DNA of 8,579 nucleotides from Candidatus Falkowiibacteriota bacterium (GTDB taxonomy: Bacteria; Patescibacteriota; Patescibacteriia; Patescibacteriales; UBA12075), in contig JAUVLY010000031.1 in assembly GCA_030600505.1 (NCBI GenBank), positions 1 through 8,579 on the forward strand, in the 5' to 3' direction. Positions within the stretch are counted from its first letter, which is position 1; the number at the start of each line of letters is the position of its first letter. Below are positions 7,058-8,579 of this stretch, piece after piece. The notes beneath the pieces were generated by a model, which saw only the letters and a program-made list of their open reading frames with translations, ran no database searches and was not told the origin of the DNA. The position numbers were made by a program, and so were the translations under genes.

Positions 7058-7405
7058 TTACCATTTATTTCTCATAAGTAAATCAGCAGCGCCTGGCCCG
7101 CTTAAACCCACGGAATTAAGAACCAATCCTTTCCGAAAATAAACTCTAACATGATCAGGAAACATTTTTTTCGGCTGCAGCTCGTCATTGAGAAGCATAC
7201 CGTCTTCTCTTTTGAAAAGCGTGGTTGTTTTTGAAACAAACGTTGAGCCAGTGAAATCAAACCATCCCAAGCGTCTTACTTTCCACTTTCCAAACAGCAG
7301 TTTATACAAACGATGAATTGGCCAACCCTCTCCAAAAAAATTTAACGTGCCAGATGCAGTAAATACCGCATCAAAAATTACGTTCTTTAATTTTAACCCT
7401 TTCAT
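7058..7405 (-). CDS. pyrD: PyrD N-terminal fragment up to the nonsense codon
   Basis: 115 residues as translated. It starts at an ATG with a very good SD, AGGAGG (7419-7414), 8 nt upstream. It holds the first strands of the barrel (FDAVFTASGT, STFVSKTTTL) and the substrate loop NSVGLSGPG, and ends in RNKW. It lacks the catalytic cysteine and the FMN-phosphate site, so it cannot be active alone. Confidence 0.8.
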   Translation of the reverse strand: MKGLKLKNVIFDAVFTASGTLNFFGEGWPIHRLYKLLFGKWKVRRLGWFDFTGSTFVSKTTTLFKREDGMLLNDELQPKKMFPDHVRVYFRKGLVLNSVGLSGPGAADLLMRNKW

Positions 7406-7413
7406 AATTCATT

Positions 7414-7419
7414 CCTCCT
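7414..7419 (-). promoter_or_regulatory. Strong SD of pyrD
   Basis: AGGAGG on the minus strand, 8 nt before the ATG at 7405. It fixes the pyrD start. It contrasts with the SD-less starts of most other genes in the window. Confidence 0.9.
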
Positions 7420-7445
7420 ATATGTGAATTTCCGTTTAATGTCAA
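7417..7445 (-). promoter_or_regulatory. Possible second promoter right at pyrD
   Basis: A perfect -35 TTGACA (7445-7440) with a 17-nt spacer to TATAGG (7422-7417, 4 of 6). The -10 overlaps the pyrD SD, so an RNA started here would begin near 7411, downstream of the SD, and would be nearly leaderless. That makes it a weak candidate despite the good -35. Confidence 0.25.
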
Positions 7446-7485
7446 CAAAATAATCAAAAATACTATTATTTTAAGGTACAGATAC

Positions 7486-7522
7486 AAAAAAACAAACCCT
7501 CCATTTCCTCCCTGGGTTTGTT
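7486..7522 (-). terminator. Rho-independent terminator in the pyrDE leader (attenuator candidate)
   Basis: A perfect 9-bp stem: AACAAACCC (7522-7514) and GGGTTTGTT (7499-7491), with a 14-nt loop and TTTTT (7490-7486) directly after. It lies 80 nt upstream of the pyrD ATG and about 160 nt past the NYN stop codon. Its left arm begins inside the stop codon of the leader ORF at 7589-7521, so a ribosome ending there would cover the arm and block the hairpin. It could instead simply end transcripts from the NYN gene. Confidence 0.78.
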
Positions 7523-7589
7523 ATTGATGTGAGCTAACTTTACTAAAATAAACAAAATAAGTCAAACAAATATTACTTTTACATATCAC
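7521..7589 (-). CDS. Putative 22-residue leader peptide of the pyrDE operon
   Basis: A small ORF starting with GTG, 5 nt after a clear SD AAGGAG (7600-7595), ending in TAA (7523-7521). It encodes MICKSNICLTYFVYFSKVSS followed by His-Gln. The middle of the mRNA is very U-rich: about 20 U in the 30 nt from 7571 to 7542. The stop codon overlaps the first two bases of the terminator stem at 7522. This is the arrangement of UTP-sensing attenuation in E. coli pyrBI and rph-pyrE, where RNA polymerase pausing at U-tracts when UTP is low lets the leading ribosome catch up and prevent termination. The peptide itself need not have a function. Other reading: the Tyr-Phe-Val-Tyr-Phe codons could sense aromatic amino acids, which fits pyr genes less well. 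Size and a GTG start keep this uncertain. Confidence 0.5.
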   Translation of the reverse strand: MICKSNICLTYFVYFSKVSSHQ

Positions 7590-7598
7590 TTTTACTCC

Positions 7599-7627
7599 TT
7601 GACTTTTTGATATTATTAATATATACT
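7599..7627 (+). promoter_or_regulatory. Good plus-strand promoter-like sequence
   Basis: TTGACT (7599-7604), 17-nt spacer, TATACT (7622-7627): five of six matches in each box. Transcription would begin near 7634 and meet the hairpin and T-run at 7643-7684 after only about 50 nt. No plus-strand gene follows, so its product would be a very short RNA or an antisense RNA to the NYN gene end. AT-rich spacers produce such matches by chance, but two 5/6 boxes at 17 nt are notable. Confidence 0.4.
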
Positions 7628-7638
7628 AATAATATCAA
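7607..7638. repeat. Perfect 12-bp inverted repeat overlapping divergent promoters
   Basis: The arms TTGATATTATTA (7607-7618) and TAATAATATCAA (7627-7638) are exact reverse complements, separated by 8 nt. The repeat contains both boxes of the minus-strand promoter and the -10 of the plus-strand one. A dimeric repressor bound here would shut both. An operator is the simplest reading; AT-rich composition is a caution. Confidence 0.75.
7610..7638 (-). promoter_or_regulatory. Candidate pyrDE operon promoter, upstream of the leader ORF
   Basis: On the minus strand TTGATA (7638-7633, 5 of 6), 17-nt spacer, TAATAT (7615-7610, 4 of 6). The predicted start near 7603 lies a few bases before the leader SD AAGGAG at 7600, giving a compact leader of about 14 nt before the GTG. 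The boxes are built from the two arms of the inverted repeat. Confidence 0.5.
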
Positions 7639-7642
7639 GACT

Positions 7643-7684
7643 AAAGGGTCCCTGCGATCGCAAGATCAATGGCCCCCTTTTTTT
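7643..7684. terminator. Hairpin directly after the NYN gene, T-run on the plus strand
   Basis: AAAGGG (7643-7648) pairs with CCCTTT (7675-7680). Inside are CC/GG and GATC/GATC pairs closed by a GCAA tetraloop (7660-7663), separated by symmetric internal loops. On the plus strand TTTTTTT (7678-7684) follows, the form of a rho-independent terminator. On the minus strand it starts 2 nt after the NYN stop codon, the usual place for that gene's terminator, but only TTTAGTCTTG follows. It may act in both directions. Confidence 0.6.
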
Positions 7685-8198
7685 ATTTAAACTCAATCCG
7701 GTGCTTTATATTAACAAGGTAGTCAAAATAAACCCTTGTTATTTTTTTATACAATGAGGACGCGAACTGCTTATTTGGGAAAAGTATTTTTTTAAACCTG
7801 TTTTCCTCAATTAAAAAATCAACCAGCATTTTATAATCTCCATCTCCGGAAACAAGAACTATTTTATCAAATGGTTCTTTTTTGTATAGTTTTTTCATAA
7901 TGGCAAAAATAATATCAGAATCCACATTACCTTTCTTTTTTCCAAGCATTGCGGAATTATGCTTACGAAATTTTAAAATAAATCCCGCTTCTTGAATTTT
8001 GTCATACAAGCTGTCATTTTCATCAATCACAAAACCTAAAAAATAATAAGCCTTAGAAATTTTATATTTTTCCCTTAAATATTCCCTTAATTGGAAAAAG
8101 TCAACTTTCCAAGGGGGAACATCTGAATTAATTCCCATATACAAATTTTGCCCATCAATAAAAGCTAAATTATTTTCTTCTTTATTATCAGTTTTCAT
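7683..8198 (-). CDS. NYN-domain (LabA/DUF88, PIN-like) ribonuclease
   Basis: 171 residues, one NYN domain with the PIN-like fold, so probably a metal-dependent endoribonuclease in the cytoplasm. Acidic active-site residues are all present: FIDGQN (Asp15, Asn18), GNVDSDI (Asp93, Asp95) and VSGDGDY (Asp119, Asp121). The basic stretch LGKKKG (85-90) before GNVDSDI is typical and may touch RNA. The length equals the bare domain; no OST-HTH or other RNA-binding domain is attached. The start at 8198 has an A-rich leader and no SD. The gene is more AT-rich than the secreted protein and kinase genes on the left. It stands alone between two noncoding stretches; no antitoxin-like partner is seen, so a toxin role is not supported. 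Substrate unknown. Confidence 0.93.
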   Translation of the reverse strand: MKTDNKEENNLAFIDGQNLYMGINSDVPPWKVDFFQLREYLREKYKISKAYYFLGFVIDENDSLYDKIQEAGFILKFRKHNSAMLGKKKGNVDSDIIFAIMKKLYKKEPFDKIVLVSGDGDYKMLVDFLIEENRFKKILFPNKQFASSLYKKITRVYFDYLVNIKHRIEFK

Positions 8199-8251
8199 GT
8201 TGTTTGTTTAAAAAATCTATCTGGTGTTTATTTAAGCTTAACATAAGCCAC

Positions 8252-8257
8252 ATTATA
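8252..8257 (-). promoter_or_regulatory. Possible -10 box of the NYN gene
   Basis: TATAAT on the minus strand 53 nt before the NYN ATG; no convincing -35 is found at 16-18 nt. The stretch 8199-8281 between the two genes also holds the palindrome TTAAGCTTAA (8232-8241) and no recognisable terminator for the upstream gene. Confidence 0.3.
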
Positions 8258-8281
8258 AAAAGATAAAGAAAGTATAAAATT

Positions 8282-8579
8282 TTAAAGCAAATTCAAAGTA
8301 AAATAATCAACCGGGGCATAATCATCTGTAAGGATTATTGCGTCTGAATCTAAATTGATCTCACGATAATTTTTAAGATAAGAATTAATTTCCTGATCCT
8401 CACTTATTAAATCAATGTCGGTTTTATTTTTAAAAGCAACCAACACTATGTTTTGCAAATTTTCTAATTTGTCCGGCTCATTTACCGGGAACACCATAAC
8501 TTGGGGAAAGATGCTTTCGTAAGTGTTAAATTCGGCTTGGAAGAATTTACCTTTTTCGCCGGTCAATCCGGACACCAAA
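8282..8579 (-). CDS. C-terminus of a spermidine-synthase-like (polyamine synthase fold) protein
   Basis: Only the last 98-99 codons are in the window; the frame is open at the right edge, so the TTG at 8578 is internal and not a start. The near-terminal motif LTDDYAPVDYF is the hallmark of the C-terminus of the spermidine/spermine synthase family, including the membrane-bound fused forms common in bacteria. The preceding text (SGLTGEKGKFFQAEFNTYES, then FPQVMVFPV) matches the family's helix and strand after the active site, where the enzyme positions its substrate. Whether membrane segments or a true aminopropyltransferase active site are present cannot be seen. It ends in TAA, 83 nt before the NYN gene. 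No SD or terminator evidence applies. Confidence 0.75.
   Translation of the reverse strand, partial: LVSGLTGEKGKFFQAEFNTYESIFPQVMVFPVNEPDKLENLQNIVLVAFKNKTDIDLISEDQEINSYLKNYREINLDSDAIILTDDYAPVDYFTLNLL

Larger units (their letters stand above)
6404..7405 (-). pseudogene. pyrD: Dihydroorotate dehydrogenase interrupted by one in-frame TAA
   Basis: Oxidises dihydroorotate to orotate with FMN, the fourth step of UMP synthesis. The two open pieces (7405-7058, 7039-6404) are in the same frame and join into one full-length protein of 333 codons with no missing or repeated part; codon 116 is TAA (7060-7058). Across the stop the sequence reads ...LLMRNKW-stop-NRTKPFMISFM..., continuous with the family. 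Ahead of it are FTASGTLNF and the orotate-side loop NSVGLSGPG; after it are NVSCPN with the class 1-type catalytic Cys166, SNTIHWG and the FMN-phosphate loop IKAGGGI. TAA is one transition from CAA (Gln). Other genes here end in TAA, so a recoded stop is unlikely. It could be a real nonsense mutation, a population variant or a sequencing error. No pyrK follows. Confidence 0.85.

Noticed and set aside
7058..7060. TAA in pyrD as a reassigned sense codon
   Set aside because: The NYN gene, the spermidine-synthase-like gene and the leader ORF end in TAA, and all other genes read normally with the standard code.
7039..7060. Frameshift in pyrD
   Set aside because: Both fragments are in the same frame and the sequence between them continues the protein without a gap; only a stop codon intervenes.
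7683..8198. Toxin-antitoxin module built on the NYN/PIN-like protein
   Set aside because: No small partner ORF is adjacent; the motif set matches LabA/DUF88 NYN proteins, which are usually not toxins.

Overview
Every well-supported gene in this window lies on the minus strand, so it reads from right to left. Base composition is AT-rich. Several genes (the secreted repeat protein, SdpI-like protein, methyltransferase and NYN protein) have no visible Shine-Dalgarno (SD) sequence, while pyrD, pyrE and a small leader ORF have good ones. The gene content (a large Ig-like/TSP3 surface protein with a C-terminal anchor, a membrane histidine kinase, an SdpI-family protein, a spermidine-synthase-like C-terminus) and the short intergenic spaces suggest a bacterium with a small genome, possibly Patescibacteria/CPR. 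That placement is an inference from gene style; no rRNA or marker gene is present.

Layout from right to left. (a) 8579-8282: C-terminus of a spermidine-synthase-like protein. (b) 8198-7683: a NYN/PIN-like ribonuclease, with a hairpin 3 nt after its stop. (c) 7638-7406: a dense regulatory region with a perfect 12-bp inverted repeat, overlapping divergent promoter-like sequences, a 22-codon leader ORF with an SD, and a rho-independent terminator that starts at the leader stop codon. (d) 7405-5741: pyrD and pyrE, overlapping and translationally coupled. pyrD is interrupted by an in-frame TAA. A strong terminator follows pyrE at 5711-5674. (e) 5549-4007: an SdpI/DUF1648 membrane protein and a SpoU/TrmH-family RNA 2'-O-methyltransferase, separated by overlapping alternative hairpins. 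(f) 3948-1: a perfect consensus promoter drives a 1054-residue surface protein, whose stop codon overlaps the start of a sensor histidine kinase that runs off the left edge.

The two most interesting systems are these. First, the pyrDE leader has the layout of transcription-translation attenuation as known from enterobacterial pyrBI and pyrE: promoter, SD, leader ORF with a U-rich middle, stop codon at the foot of a terminator, then the pyrimidine genes. Here the first gene it would control carries a nonsense codon. Second, the surface protein contains ten tandem units of a paired-cysteine motif that I do not recognise (C-x10-C, period 20-25 residues). It sits between Ig-like domains and calcium-binding TSP3 repeats and is co-translated with a histidine kinase, which suggests an extracellular sensing unit.
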